From JAHDHW01 sp963793295 (GTDB taxonomy: Bacteria; Bacteroidota; Bacteroidia; Chitinophagales; Saprospiraceae), in NCBI GenBank assembly GCA_963793295.1, contig CAWBZX010000026.1, positions 1-64,000 on the forward strand: a stretch of DNA of 64,000 nucleotides. The letters run 5' to 3'. This document shows, one piece after another, positions 53,471-63,900 of this stretch. The translations under genes were made by a program, and so were the position numbers. Every line of letters starts with the position of its first letter. The stretch's first letter is position 1. Under the pieces are notes generated by a model, which was not told the origin of the DNA, made no database searches, and saw only the letters and a program-made list of their open reading frames with translations.

Positions 53471-54457
53471 TCAACTATTCTCTAATATTTTAATATAATT
53501 GGCTCTTTCAAAAGCGCTGGGATCAGCAATATTTTGCTGACTCATAATCCCTCTAAAATCTTCAACAGATTCAAAATGGAGCATATTCATCCATTCTTTA
53601 AGTCCTTCTGTCATTCTACCGATATAATCAATACCATTTTTGAAAAGCGAAGAAGCCGTCATCGTGACATCCGCACCTGCTAATAAATATTTTATGATTT
53701 CATGGGCACTTTGAATACCTGTTGTTGCAGCCAGAGAGCCGTTTATTTTTCCATATAAAACGGATATCCAAAGCAAAGGAAGTCGAATTTCATTGGATGA
53801 ACTGTATTCCAGCGTAGAAACCACTTTCAAATTGTGGATATTAAAATCCGGTTGATAAAACCGGTTAAACAACACCAAGGCATCCGCACCTGCTTCTTCC
53901 AGACGTTTTGCCATATTGGCCATAGCTGAAAAATAAGGACTGATTTTTACAGCAACCGGAATCGAAACGCTATTTTTTACTTGCTGTACAATGTGGATAT
54001 ACCTTTGTTCGACTTCGGCGCTGGTCAATTGAATGTCTGCCGGAATATAAAAAACATTTATTTCAATGCCATCTGCGCCCGCTGATTGCATTTGTTTGGC
54101 GTAGTCTATCCAGCCTTCATTAGTTATACTATTCAAACTCGCTATGATTGGAATATTGACCCTGTCTTTGGCTTGCCTGATTATTTCCAGGTAACGCTCG
54201 GTTCCAACACGATACTCATCTAAATCCGGCAAATAACTCGAAGTCTCAGAAAAAGTATTGAATGTCGAATCCATTATTGAATTAAAATTCGCAATTTCCT
54301 GTTTGATTTGTTCTTCAAAAAGCGAAAATAATACAACGGCCCCGGCTCCACTATCTTCCATTTCAACAATGTTCTCCACCTTTTCAGAAAGAGGACAAGC
54401 AGAAACTACGATGGGTGAACCGAGTTCAAGTCCCATATATTTTGTTTCTAATTTCAT
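53471..54457 (-). CDS. Dihydroorotate dehydrogenase-like FMN protein
   Basis: A 328-residue TIM-barrel FMN protein of the DHOD-like family. It starts LETKYMGLELGSPIVVSACP; later conserved blocks are IPIIASLNSITNEGWIDYAKQ, GADGIEINVFYIPAD, SIPVAVKISPYFSAM, GADALVLFNRFYQPD and the phosphate loop LAATTGIQSAHEIIKYLLAG. True pyrimidine-pathway enzymes have a Cys or Ser base in place of part of this loop, so the reaction is uncertain. Homologues are often found beside pyruvate:ferredoxin oxidoreductase genes, as here at the end of the PFOR/rnf operon, suggesting electron exchange with ferredoxin. Confidence 0.82.
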   Translation of the reverse strand: MKLETKYMGLELGSPIVVSACPLSEKVENIVEMEDSGAGAVVLFSLFEEQIKQEIANFNSIMDSTFNTFSETSSYLPDLDEYRVGTERYLEIIRQAKDRVNIPIIASLNSITNEGWIDYAKQMQSAGADGIEINVFYIPADIQLTSAEVEQRYIHIVQQVKNSVSIPVAVKISPYFSAMANMAKRLEEAGADALVLFNRFYQPDFNIHNLKVVSTLEYSSSNEIRLPLLWISVLYGKINGSLAATTGIQSAHEIIKYLLAGADVTMTASSLFKNGIDYIGRMTEGLKEWMNMLHFESVEDFRGIMSQQNIADPSAFERANYIKILENS

Positions 54458-54582
54458 TGTTTATCCGTTTTTATTTCAACCGACAGGCTGAAAATCTTTT
54501 GCTTTTCAGTTTGCCATATTTTTAAATTTTGCCAACCTGACTTGACTATCATCGATTCTAATACCTGAACTTAATTCCTTGT

Positions 54583-55448
54583 TTATGAAAAACCTGTTTG
54601 TCGTTTACCTTTTCGAATGATTTTTTTACTCTCCTTTCCTTTGATCACTCCCATTTTTTCATCCAGCCAAACAATAGCACCAGTGGGGCATCTTTGAATA
54701 GGTACTTGAGTGTTGTGGTTTTCCGAATAATTAATCACTGGTAAATTATTTTTCATAGTAATCAGATTGCCGGTGCATCCATGGCACATTTTCCGCATGC
54801 CGTACAACCTACCTGGCACTCTTCCAGAATTTCATCTCCGGCTTCCAGGTTTTTACAAGCTACCCAAAGCCTATGGTTCACTGGTTGAAGGGAGAATAAA
54901 TCTTTAGGGCAGACTTCCACACAATCACCACAAGCCGTACATTTATCAACATCTACTACAGGAATAGAAAAGGCATCCATGGTGATGGCATCAAAATCAC
55001 ACACTACATCACAATCACCATGTCCCAGACAACCCCAAAAACAACCTTTTCCACCTCCGGAAACCAGTGAGGCCGCCTGACAAGATTGTAAACCTTGATA
55101 TTTGGCTCGATTCAGAGCAACATTGGTACCGCCTGCACATGCCAGTCGAGCTACCCGTTTTTCTTCTGCTCCTAAGGCAACTCCAAGAAAATTGGCAATA
55201 GCAATTCGCCCTTCTTCTGAGCTCACCGTACATTTTCCAGGCAAAGCACCTCCCGAAACAAGGGCTTCTGCAAATGGACGACAACCCGGATAACCACAAG
55301 CTCCACAATTGGCATGAGGCAACATATCTTCAACAATATCAATGCGTGGATCTTCATAGACGTACAGCTTCTTATTGGCCAAAATCAGCATTAAGGCTAA
55401 AAGAAGTGTCAGACTACCCAGTGCAGCAAGTGCTATAATGATCGTCAT
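54583..55448 (-). CDS. rnfB: Rnf complex subunit B (ferredoxin-binding), frameshifted
   Basis: RnfB takes electrons from ferredoxin. Residues 1-25 are a membrane anchor (TIIIALAALGSLTLLLALM). A 4Fe-4S domain follows (ANCGACGYPGCRPFAEALV), then CAGG and CxxC clusters (GCLGHGDCDVVC), and ferredoxin-like CTACGDCVEVCPKDLF and GCTACGKCAMDAP. The frame stops at 54762 just after CAMDAP, but the C-terminal end (NLITMKNNLPVINYSENHN, then QVPIQRCPTGAIVWLDE) continues in another frame to 54583. One base is missing near 54768 in a CCGG context. It is the last gene of the operon, 20 bases after the FNR-like gene, away from the usual first position of rnfB. Confidence 0.88.
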
Positions 55449-55467
55449 ATTGACATCTTAAGATTGA

Positions 55468-56325
55468 TTAATAAATAATCTCTGCCCATTTTTTTCCGGC
55501 AATCAATTCTGCTTTCCGCGTTTCCCATTTTTCTTTTGAACCCAGTATATTGGAAAATGCTTTGTCCAACATCTCTTTGATTTTTTCATACCCGGCTACA
55601 TAAATATGGGTATTTGATTGGGACAACATCTCAATAATCTCTGCAGCCCGTTCTTCAATGGCCGCATCCAAGGCAATTGGATCAGACCAATGTGGACGAG
55701 GACTTAACGCATGAAAAGCTTCAAAGGTTGTCTCATCATAGTAATTGGTCAAATCACCATCTTTATCATTCATATAGAGTAATTCCAAGCCACTACGAGC
55801 ACCATAAAATAATCGAATCTTACCTTTCCAATCTTTTACATTTTTATAGATGTGTTTTATAAAAGCGCGGAAAGGAGCGATACCCGTTCCCATACCAATC
55901 AGGATGAGATTCGAGTTTTTATCTTCCGGTACTACAAAAGGCAAATTAAGAGGCCCGGTAATCGTTATTTCATCACCTACTTTTCGATCACACAAATAAT
56001 TTGATGCTACCCCATCGTATAGTTCTCCACTGAATTCATCCACATAGGAACATCGTTTTACCAATAGTTTGATCTGAGGTTTTCCATTTTTTTTATCAGG
56101 AAGATCAGCCACACTGTACAAACGATGATGAACAGTATTTCCAAATTCACCTGAAGACTTTACCAGTACACCAAAACTTTGATCCACCTGGCATTCGAAT
56201 CCGGGTTGCTTGACTTCCAATGATATTTCCCGAATTTCTTCGGTATCAATCGGTGTCAAGCGTTCTGTCTTTTTGACTGTCGCTTTGTATTTGTTTTCAA
56301 TATTAAAATCTGCTAAATGTGCCAT
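55468..56325 (-). CDS. Ferredoxin-NADP+ reductase-like flavoprotein
   Basis: A 285-residue plant-type FNR-fold protein. The FAD motif is HHRLYSVADLPDKK (RxYS), followed by GVASNYLCDRKVGDEITITG. The NADP region has LILIGMGTGIAPFRAFI and RLFYGARSGLELLYM, then NTHIYVAGYEKIKEMLDKA near the end. It could move electrons between ferredoxin and NADP(H). Lying between rnf genes, it may link the complex to NADPH or feed NADPH-derived electrons to Rnf. The lack of a transmembrane segment argues for a soluble partner. It is intact and ends 20 bases before rnfB. Confidence 0.87.
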   Translation of the reverse strand: MAHLADFNIENKYKATVKKTERLTPIDTEEIREISLEVKQPGFECQVDQSFGVLVKSSGEFGNTVHHRLYSVADLPDKKNGKPQIKLLVKRCSYVDEFSGELYDGVASNYLCDRKVGDEITITGPLNLPFVVPEDKNSNLILIGMGTGIAPFRAFIKHIYKNVKDWKGKIRLFYGARSGLELLYMNDKDGDLTNYYDETTFEAFHALSPRPHWSDPIALDAAIEERAAEIIEMLSQSNTHIYVAGYEKIKEMLDKAFSNILGSKEKWETRKAELIAGKKWAEIIY

Positions 56326-56358
56326 AACTTCTATGATTAGTTTTTAATGAATTTTATT

Positions 56359-56553
56359 TTATTGAATATGTTTGATCTTTTTTTCACAAACCGTAGTACA
56401 TCCACAATTGGAACAACTGGTTCTGACCAGCCAATACATCATCATCAGATAGATGTTATCAGAAAAAATCTTTCCCCACCAGGACTGAACTACAACCCAA
56501 ATGATCATCAGTGAAACAATTCCTCCAATTCCAATTATTAATGATTCAATCAT
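56359..56553 (-). CDS. Small Cys-rich single-helix membrane protein in the rnf operon
   Basis: A 64-residue protein: one transmembrane helix (IESLIIGIGGIVSLMIIWVVV), an amphipathic stretch (GKIFSDNIYLMMMYW) and a Cys-rich end (SCSNCGCTTVCEKK, four Cys). The layout recalls the small assembly factor NqrM of the related Na+-NQR complex, which has a helix and a CxxxxC-type cluster, but the motif is different and this is only an analogy. It sits between rnfA and the FNR-like gene and is probably a complex-specific small subunit or maturation factor. Confidence 0.55.
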   Translation of the reverse strand: MIESLIIGIGGIVSLMIIWVVVQSWWGKIFSDNIYLMMMYWLVRTSCSNCGCTTVCEKKIKHIQ

Positions 56554-56593
56554 GTTTTATTCTTTATCTATTAATTAGCCTGCTATTAAAACA

Positions 56594-57831
56594 TTAACTT
56601 CCTAATCCTGCAAATCCCATAAAGGACAAGGATAAAATACCCGCAATCAATAAAGTTAGTGCTGTACCTTTTACCACATTTGGGACCTCTGCAAATTCAA
56701 GCTGCTCCCGCAATCCGGCAATCAGTACCAGTGCAAGTGTAAATCCTGCACCAGCACCTAAGGCATAGACTAAACTTTCGAAAAATCCATAACCTTTATT
56801 CGTTTGGAATAATGCCAAACCCAAAATGGCACAATTGGTTGTGATCAAAGGAAGAAATATACCCAGTGCTCTAAATAATGCAGGACTCATTTTCTTAATA
56901 AACATTTCTACCAATTGAACGGTAGAAGCAATCACAACAATGTAACTGATCAACTGCAAAAAAGGAGCATTAATCGCTACCAACAAAGCATGGATGCCAT
57001 AGGCACACATCGAACTGATGATCATCACAAATGTCACTGCACCACCCATTTTTGTCGCGGTTTCCATTTTACCGGATACACCCAGAAAAGGACAAATTCC
57101 TAGAAAATAGGCCAATACAAAATTGTTGATCAAACTGGCATTTATAAATATGTACCAAAGTGATTCCTCTTTCATGCTTTTGATTTTCTTTCTTTTAGCA
57201 GCATTAAAAATGAGTAACCAAATCGCCAGTGTAAAAAATCCTCCAGCAGGTAATATCATGACAATCCATTCCTGAAAATTATCCGGAAAAAATGGAAAAC
57301 CGAAAATGCTTCCATTCCCAAATAATTCTCTCACTGCACCCAGACAGAACAAGGCGAATGTAAATCCAATTCCCATTCCCAAGGCATCCAAAATAGATTT
57401 TCCGATGGTATTTTTTGAAGCAAATGCTTCTGCTCTACTCAGTATCAGACAATTCACCACGATGAGTGAAATAAAAGCACCCAGGCTTTTATGCAATTCC
57501 ACACTAATGGCCTGAATCACATAATCTGTTATCGTTACAAAGGTGGCAATGATCAATATGTAGGAAGCAATTCGCACTTGTTTTGGAATAAAATTCCGCA
57601 AGGAGGAAACCAAAATATTTGACATCAATAAAACAAATGCAGTTGCAAGTCCCATTGCCAGGGCATTTTCAGCAGTATTGGAAACAGCCAATACCGGACA
57701 CATCCCCAGCACCTGAACAAATACAGGATTATCACGCCACAAACCTTTGATGAATTCATCCGTGGATGGGCTGTCCTTTCAGAGAAGCCAAGAAATCCTG
57801 TATTCGCTTTATCTTGACTTTGATTACTCAT
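56594..57831 (-). CDS. rnfE/rnfA: RnfE and RnfA in a single reading frame
   Basis: The first part (57831 to about 57190) is RnfE, with VLGMCPVLAVSNTAENALAM and GFPFFPDNFQEWIVM; the second (56594-57178) is RnfA, starting MKEESLWYIFINASLINNF and VLAYFLGICPFLGVSGKME. Both are six-helix integral subunits moving ions and electrons together. They read as one 382-codon frame from 57742 because no stop separates them; the junction AAKRKKIKSMKEESL contains GCATGA, an ATGA overlap in another frame, so a single-base error could have fused two coupled genes. The RnfE N-terminus shows two frameshifts in 100 bases (residues ANTGFL, then ASLKGQPIH, then DEFIKGLWRDNPV). Confidence 0.85.
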
Positions 57832-58539
57832 TATTGCGTTTTTTCAATTCTTTCGATCTCAAATGTATTTTTGTTTTTGATATATCAATAGGCACCCATT
57901 GTTCTGTACTGGCACCAATAATATTTCCAATTGCCCTGGAAGATATGGTGGCTCCGGTGATACCATCGACTTCCCAGGGATTTTCTTTGGTTCCATGTTT
58001 TACAGGAATGACTTTATTTTTAAGCGCACTATGATCATCGACTAAGTGAAACATCCAGGGCTTTAAAATTTGCCAGGAAATTGAGATCTTTTTCAATTTT
58101 ATCTCCCAACCCCGGTGTTTCTTTACTTTCCAAAACATAAAATCCAACGATCTTTTGTTTATCAGGATCATACCCATAAAGAATGCGTAATATATCTGCA
58201 AACCCTTGTCCACTGGCTTCTACAGCCACTCCTACCAGTTTATCATTTTCATCATAACCGGCATAAACCACCTGCCTTCTGCTTGTCTTCACCATCAATC
58301 TCAGTGAAATTATTGTTTTGATCAAGTTGATAGGTTTCTGTTTTCGTTATCCCGGGAAGCACTTTGAAAATGGCTTTTTCCAAAGCTTCTGCTCTAAGTC
58401 TTTTCTATTCTCGGTAAGCGTTCCTTCAAAAGTCAATACAATCAACAAGTGCACAAATTATCCCAATTCCAACCATGGCCTGAAGCATTTTCATGCTACT
58501 TGCAGGTGCAACTGTATTTATCTGTTTCGTTTCGTTCAT
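57824..58539 (-). CDS. rnfG: Rnf complex subunit G (covalent FMN), several frameshifts
   Basis: RnfG carries a covalent FMN on a Thr in S/T-G-A-T. Here the motif is DGITGATISSRAIGNII near the C-terminus (57940). The gene starts at the ATG 58537-58539 (MNETKQINTVAPASS, KMLQAMVGIGIICAL) with a membrane anchor, followed in other frames by IVLTFEGTLTENRKDL, EALEKAIFKVLPGI, RQVVYAGYDENDKLVGVAVE, ASGQGFADILRILYGYD and ESKETPGLGDKIEKD. Four to five single-base indels are needed. The start overlaps the rnfD stop by four bases (ATGA). The stop overlaps rnfE's ATG. The protein is periplasmic-facing. Confidence 0.78.
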
Positions 58540-59558
58540 GATGGTTTCAAGCTTTTAGAAGTTCCATAAACTCTTGGTCTGATCATATTATCAATATGTG
58601 GTGAAATGGCATTGGCCAGCAAAATGGCATACATCACCCCTTCCGGTAAACCTCCCCAAATACGTATCACAATGACCAAGAAGTCCAATAATAGCTCCAT
58701 AAATCCAAACACCTAAAGGAGTAATCGGAGAGGCAACCATATCTGTTGCCATAAAAACAGCTCCCAGCATTAAGCCTCCTGAAAAGAGCATAAAGAATGG
58801 GTGAAGGATACACTTGACTATCAATGAGGTATAATATTCCACTAAATACAAATGCACTTCCCAATACAGAAACAGGAATTCGCCAGTTCATCATTTTTCT
58901 GGCAACCAAATAAATTCCTCCCAAAATGATCAATAAGGCACAGGTCTCTCCGGTTGAACCACTTATCAGTCCCAAGAGCCAAATCTGATGTGTCGGTCGT
59001 AATATGATCAAACTTAAAAGCTGCCAATGGTGTAGCTCCTGAAATACCATCAACTGCAGGTTCCATAAATGGAAAAGTAAATGTTGAACTTGAAACTGTA
59101 GAAAAACGATTAGCCAAAAATGCCGGATACCAGGTAGTAATGGCTACAGGAAATGCTGCTTGTAACACCGCTCGTCCTACCAGAGCAGGATTAAATACAT
59201 TGTAACCCAAGCCACCAAAAATAAATTTGCCAAGAGCAATTGCAATCACTCCTCCGACAAAAGCCATCCATAAGGGAAAACTCGGAGGAAGTGTAAGCCC
59301 TAATAATAAACCTGTAATCACTGCAGACCAATCTGAAACGGTACTTTCTTTTTTTGAAAATTTACATAAAAAATGTTCTGTGATAACACATGAGACTACG
59401 GAAGTGACTAATACCAGCAAGGCACTCAATCCAAAAGAATAAACAGCAAAGACTGCAACAGGAAGCAATGCCCATACCACATTTCGCATGATAACATCGG
59501 TACTAAGACCTTTAGCGATATGCGGTGATGTACTGATATTTAGTGTTTTATTTAGCAT
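58536..59558 (-). CDS. rnfD: Rnf complex subunit D (covalent FMN), several frameshifts
   Basis: An integral membrane subunit starting MLNKTLNISTSPHIAKGLST, with GLLLGLTLPPSFPLWMAFVGG and LGKFIFGGLGYNVFNPALVG, then the covalent FMN motif VDGISGATPLAAFK. After about 59000 the frame changes several times: STGETCALLIILGGIYLVAR, NWRIPVSVLGSAFVFSGIL, FSGGLMLGAVFMATDMVAS, LGVWIYGAIIGLL, and the end LLANAISPHIDNMI with PRVYGTSKSLKPS. At least three indels are needed. The start overlaps rnfC by 11 bases and the end overlaps rnfG by ATGA, so translational coupling holds through the block. Confidence 0.8.
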
Positions 59559-60911
59559 GCTCAGCTTTCTGTTTTGCAGTATTTCGTTTTCTTACAATAG
59601 ATTTTGACAATCTGAAATATTGTACCAATGGAATATGAGAAGGACATACATAGGAGCATGATCCACATTCAAAACAATCCATTAAATTGTAATTTTCTGC
59701 CATTTCATCATAAGCTTCAAATTTTGCCAAAATTCCTAATTTGGAAGGATTTAGAGAAATCGGACATGCATCAACACATGCTCCACATTTTATACAAGGA
59801 TAAATTTTCTGTGGTTTTTTTACTTCTTTTTCTGTAAAGACAACAATTCCTGAAGTGCCTTTTACAATGGAAATATCAAGATTTGAAACAGCCACACCCA
59901 TCATTGGTCCACCCATATAAACTTCACTGATATTTTCATCAACACCCACTTGTTCCAAAACATAGCGAAGTGGAGTTCCAATAGGAATTAAATAATTTCC
60001 TTTCTTTTTCACTCCTGGTCCGGTAATGGTGATGACCCGTTCCTGAATACCCCGTCCATGTGGTAAAAGGCGTCCAATTTCTGCTGTGGTGGCCACATTT
60101 ACTGACTACTACATTTACATCAATAGGCAATCCTCCTGAAGGAACTTCACGACCAAGAATAGAAGTGATCAACATTTTTTCTGAACCCTGAGGATATTTT
60201 ACCGGAACTACTTTTACAGAAACAGGTTCTCCTTCAGGAATCATTCTTTCCAAATGATCAGCTGCATCTTGTTTATTGGCTTCAATTCCAATAATGGCTC
60301 GTTTTGCTCCAGTGGCTTTCAGCAGGTATTTTATACCCATAAAAATATCATCTGCTTGTTCGAGCATCACCCGGTGATCGGTGGTCAAATATGGTTCACA
60401 TTCGATGCCATTGATCATCAGAATCTCACAATGTTTTCCTTCGGGTATTTTCAATTTTACATGAGTAGGAAATGCTGCACCACCAAGTCCAACAATTCCG
60501 GCATCCTGAATACCTTGCAATATTTCTTCTGGTGTGGCTGTTTCAAAATCAATAGGTGTGCCTTCCATGACTTCCTGACTGGAGGAAGGAAATGCTTCCA
60601 GATAAATACCAGGAACCATTTTACCTGAAATGGTTGGAACATTGGCTATTTTTCGAATCGTTCCGGAAACAGGAGCATGTATAGGTACGGATACATATCC
60701 AACAGCTTTTGCCAGTAATTGTCCTCGGTTCAACTTCCTGTCCTTCCCGAACTACAATTTCTGAAGGAGCACCAATATGTTGCACCATAGGCAAGATGAT
60801 CACCGGAGCAAAAGGAAATTGCCGAATGGGTAATCCATTGGTTTCACTTTTATGCTCCGGTGGATGAACACCATGCTTAAATGTATTTTTATGAAAATTG
60901 AATAGTCCCAT
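59548..60911 (-). CDS. rnfC: Rnf complex subunit C, frameshifted
   Basis: RnfC binds NADH and FMN at the cytoplasmic side. It begins at 60911 (MGLFNFHKNTFKHGVHPPEH, PEHKSETNGLPIRQF). The frame changes near 60720 and continues KAVGYVSVPIHAPVSGTIRK, GIVGLGGAAFPTHVKLKI (the nucleotide-binding loop), LMINGIECEPYLTTDHRVML, then shifts again near 60110 into VATTAEIGRLLPHGRGIQER, YMGGPMMGVAVSN and two 4Fe-4S motifs (CIKCGACVDACPISLNPSK; CFECGSCSYVCPSHIPL). Two frameshifts separate the three pieces. It lies 12 bases after the PFOR stop and overlaps rnfD by 11 bases. Confidence 0.87.
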
Positions 60912-60923
60912 TGAACTCGTATC

Positions 60924-63900
60924 TTAGTTGTACTTCTCAGCCTCTCTTAATCCACTTGTCAATATCCTTTGCCTGAACGGTCTGCCGGTAAACCCGGATG
61001 TATCACCCTTGCTGTACATTTCTCAGCAGCTTTTACCAAATCCTGATAAGGTCCTCCATCAGGATTCTTTGATATATGCTTTCTTGTCATTGTTGTAGGC
61101 AAATATTTTGGGATTGAGCTTTGTGCATTCATCACAGGAAGTACATTCTTCTGTTTCCAACCATGGAGCCATATATTCACCATTTGACTTGGGCTGCTTC
61201 CGGAGCTGGCCTGCTCTGCTTCATTCTCCCATTGCCAGATCAACAATACCAGCTCCATCTCCCCCTGCAAGTTTCATCAAGTCCTTGAGCGATTTTTCCA
61301 ACCACTTCTGCTCGGATCTTATTTTCAATATCTACTTCTTCACGGTTTCTCTGTTTCAACACCTGCCAATGCTCGTAGCATGATCCAGAAATCACGTCTT
61401 TCTTCACAGGATTCAACAATCGTTTTGGCAACAAGCACTCGGCTTAAGTGTTGCTTTCTATCAACTGCCCAGATAAATGGAAATTTACCTTCTCGTTCAT
61501 CGCTATCCATTTCAAGAAATTCTGACTAAAGGCACCATGTTTTCATTCCAGGCATCACGTGGTACTTTTCGGAAATGTTTTCTGAACCTTGCCTTCTGTA
61601 AGTGCAAAATCAGCAAATGTCATGGCTACTTCCATTGATTTTTCCTGACCATTTTCCATATACTTTAATTGATAGGTTGGCCATAATCTGATCCATGGCA
61701 GGATTACCATCCAGATCAAAAGCATCTTCAGCTTTAACACCATTGTCAGGATTGTATTTAAAAATTGGATAAGCTCGGGACTCAACTGCCAGTTTTGCCT
61801 GATGAACACCTAAATCATCACCAACACCATGTTCTGGTTGACAAGTCGTATAGAGGTTAAATAATGCAGGACGTTTGGTCATTAAACCATCAATAAATCC
61901 TTCGATCATTTGACTGGTATTGGCCAGAGTAGCCTTGCAAGTACATAGGTATTTCTGTGTGCCATTGCAATCAAACCAATCTCTTTTCGTGGTTCAGATT
62001 TACCTTTTTGCACTTTACCATACTGAGCCATATCTGAAATCTGACCGATAAAACCGGAAGTACAAGCCTGACCACCTGTATTGGAATATACCTGTGTATC
62101 GACTACGATTACTTTGATCGGTTTACCGGAAGCCATCATTCGTGATAAGTTTTGGAATCCGATATCGTACATGGCACCATCACCTCCCAGTGCTACTACC
62201 GGAGGACATAACAACCATTCTTCATCGGTAAATTGCTCCCAGTTGAAATAGGTGAAGAAGTCATCATGTTCATCCGGATCATAATTACCACTTAATTCCA
62301 ATTCTGCTTTTCGGATGGTTCTGAATCCTTCTGCCATTTTCGCCATGTGGCCTTCAAAGATACCCATAGCCATAGAGGTAGAATCCTGGAATAAGTGGTT
62401 GGCCCAAGGGAAAGGATATGGATTGAAAGGATAGGTACTACCCCAAACAGAAGTACATCCGGTGGAGTTACACATTCCCATATTGGAACGTCCTTTTCCG
62501 GTGGTTCCATTCGTGTATTTCCATTTCAGTTTTTTCAATTTGGCAAGCAGTTGTGTTACATCTCTCAGCCATTCCTGGTCTATAGGTTCACTGCCTTTTG
62601 CAGATTCCAATCTGCTGGCAATACCAGCCATGGTTAAATCGCTATCATGCGATCTCCGAAACAATTTTAGACATCATATCTGCATCGCTTACATCAACAG
62701 TATTCATGAGTTTGAGCTGGATGTGTTTTTCCAGTTTTTGCGTCAAGTTCATCCAGATGAGCAACGTGTTTTTCAATACGTGGTTGCATCAAAGATTCTA
62801 CGGTAGCAGTAAATAAATGAACGACTGATTTTTCTGAACAACCCAAACAAGCACCATCACCACTGGCAAAATTCAAATAGGCATCTTTATTTAATAAAAT
62901 GGTTTCGAGCGGTCCTATTTTTTCTTCAAGGTCATCGATGCGATTATACTTTTTAGGTGTATTGGGTAAGTCCATCCAAAAATCCCATTCTTTTCTCAAT
63001 CGGGCCACAGATTCTTCAGTCTGCGTGACTGGATCTTAGTGCATCATCATCACACACTTCCACACATTCCATACAACCTTTACAGGTCGTTGGATTGATG
63101 GTAATACTAAACAAACCTCCGCTATTTGGTTGATCTTTTTCATGAAGGTCAAAATAAGGACGAGTTAGTGCAAATTTAAAATCACCCAGTTCATCTTTAA
63201 ACCAATCAAATTCCTTGGACAATGCCTGGTCCATCACTACTTTCACTAATGGTCATGATCAATCGCATTGTAGATAAAATCATTTACGGTAGCTCCATTT
63301 TTGGATTGCATTGAACAGCTTGCGAATTTTACCTTCCATTTGGCGAACTGCCTTTGGTAGGAATTCAACTTTCCCATGATTTTTCTTTACTCGTTTTACA
63401 ACGGTATCCAACACATCCGACAAGTCACTTACCAATCCTGGAATTGCAGTATCAGGACAAGCGGTATAACAATCTCCACAAGCTGTACAATTATTTGGAA
63501 TCCATTCCGGATGTTCAAAACGAATACCGGTCATATCTCTAAAAAGTGAAGTTACCGCAGGCATTACACTCAATCCAATAAATGGATCGGTGATGTTATC
63601 ATTTCCCATACCACGCAGATAGAAATTACCTGTTTGCTCCCAGAATCGATGAATATCACTCAAATTGGATTCACTTTGAGGGATATTTTTCATCATTGTT
63701 GGAATCGGTAATGATCGTTTGTCCATTTGTCTTTTCCGCATGTCCTGCACCAAGTACTTTGTTCGTGATTTCATGAACTTCATCAAAACCACGTCTTACT
63801 ACACGCATATTGTCATCAACTACTCGTTGGCCTTTTCCACCAAATTTATGTTGCAATTGATCTTCAATGGCTTTGAGTAACTTCTCATCAGAAAGTCCTG

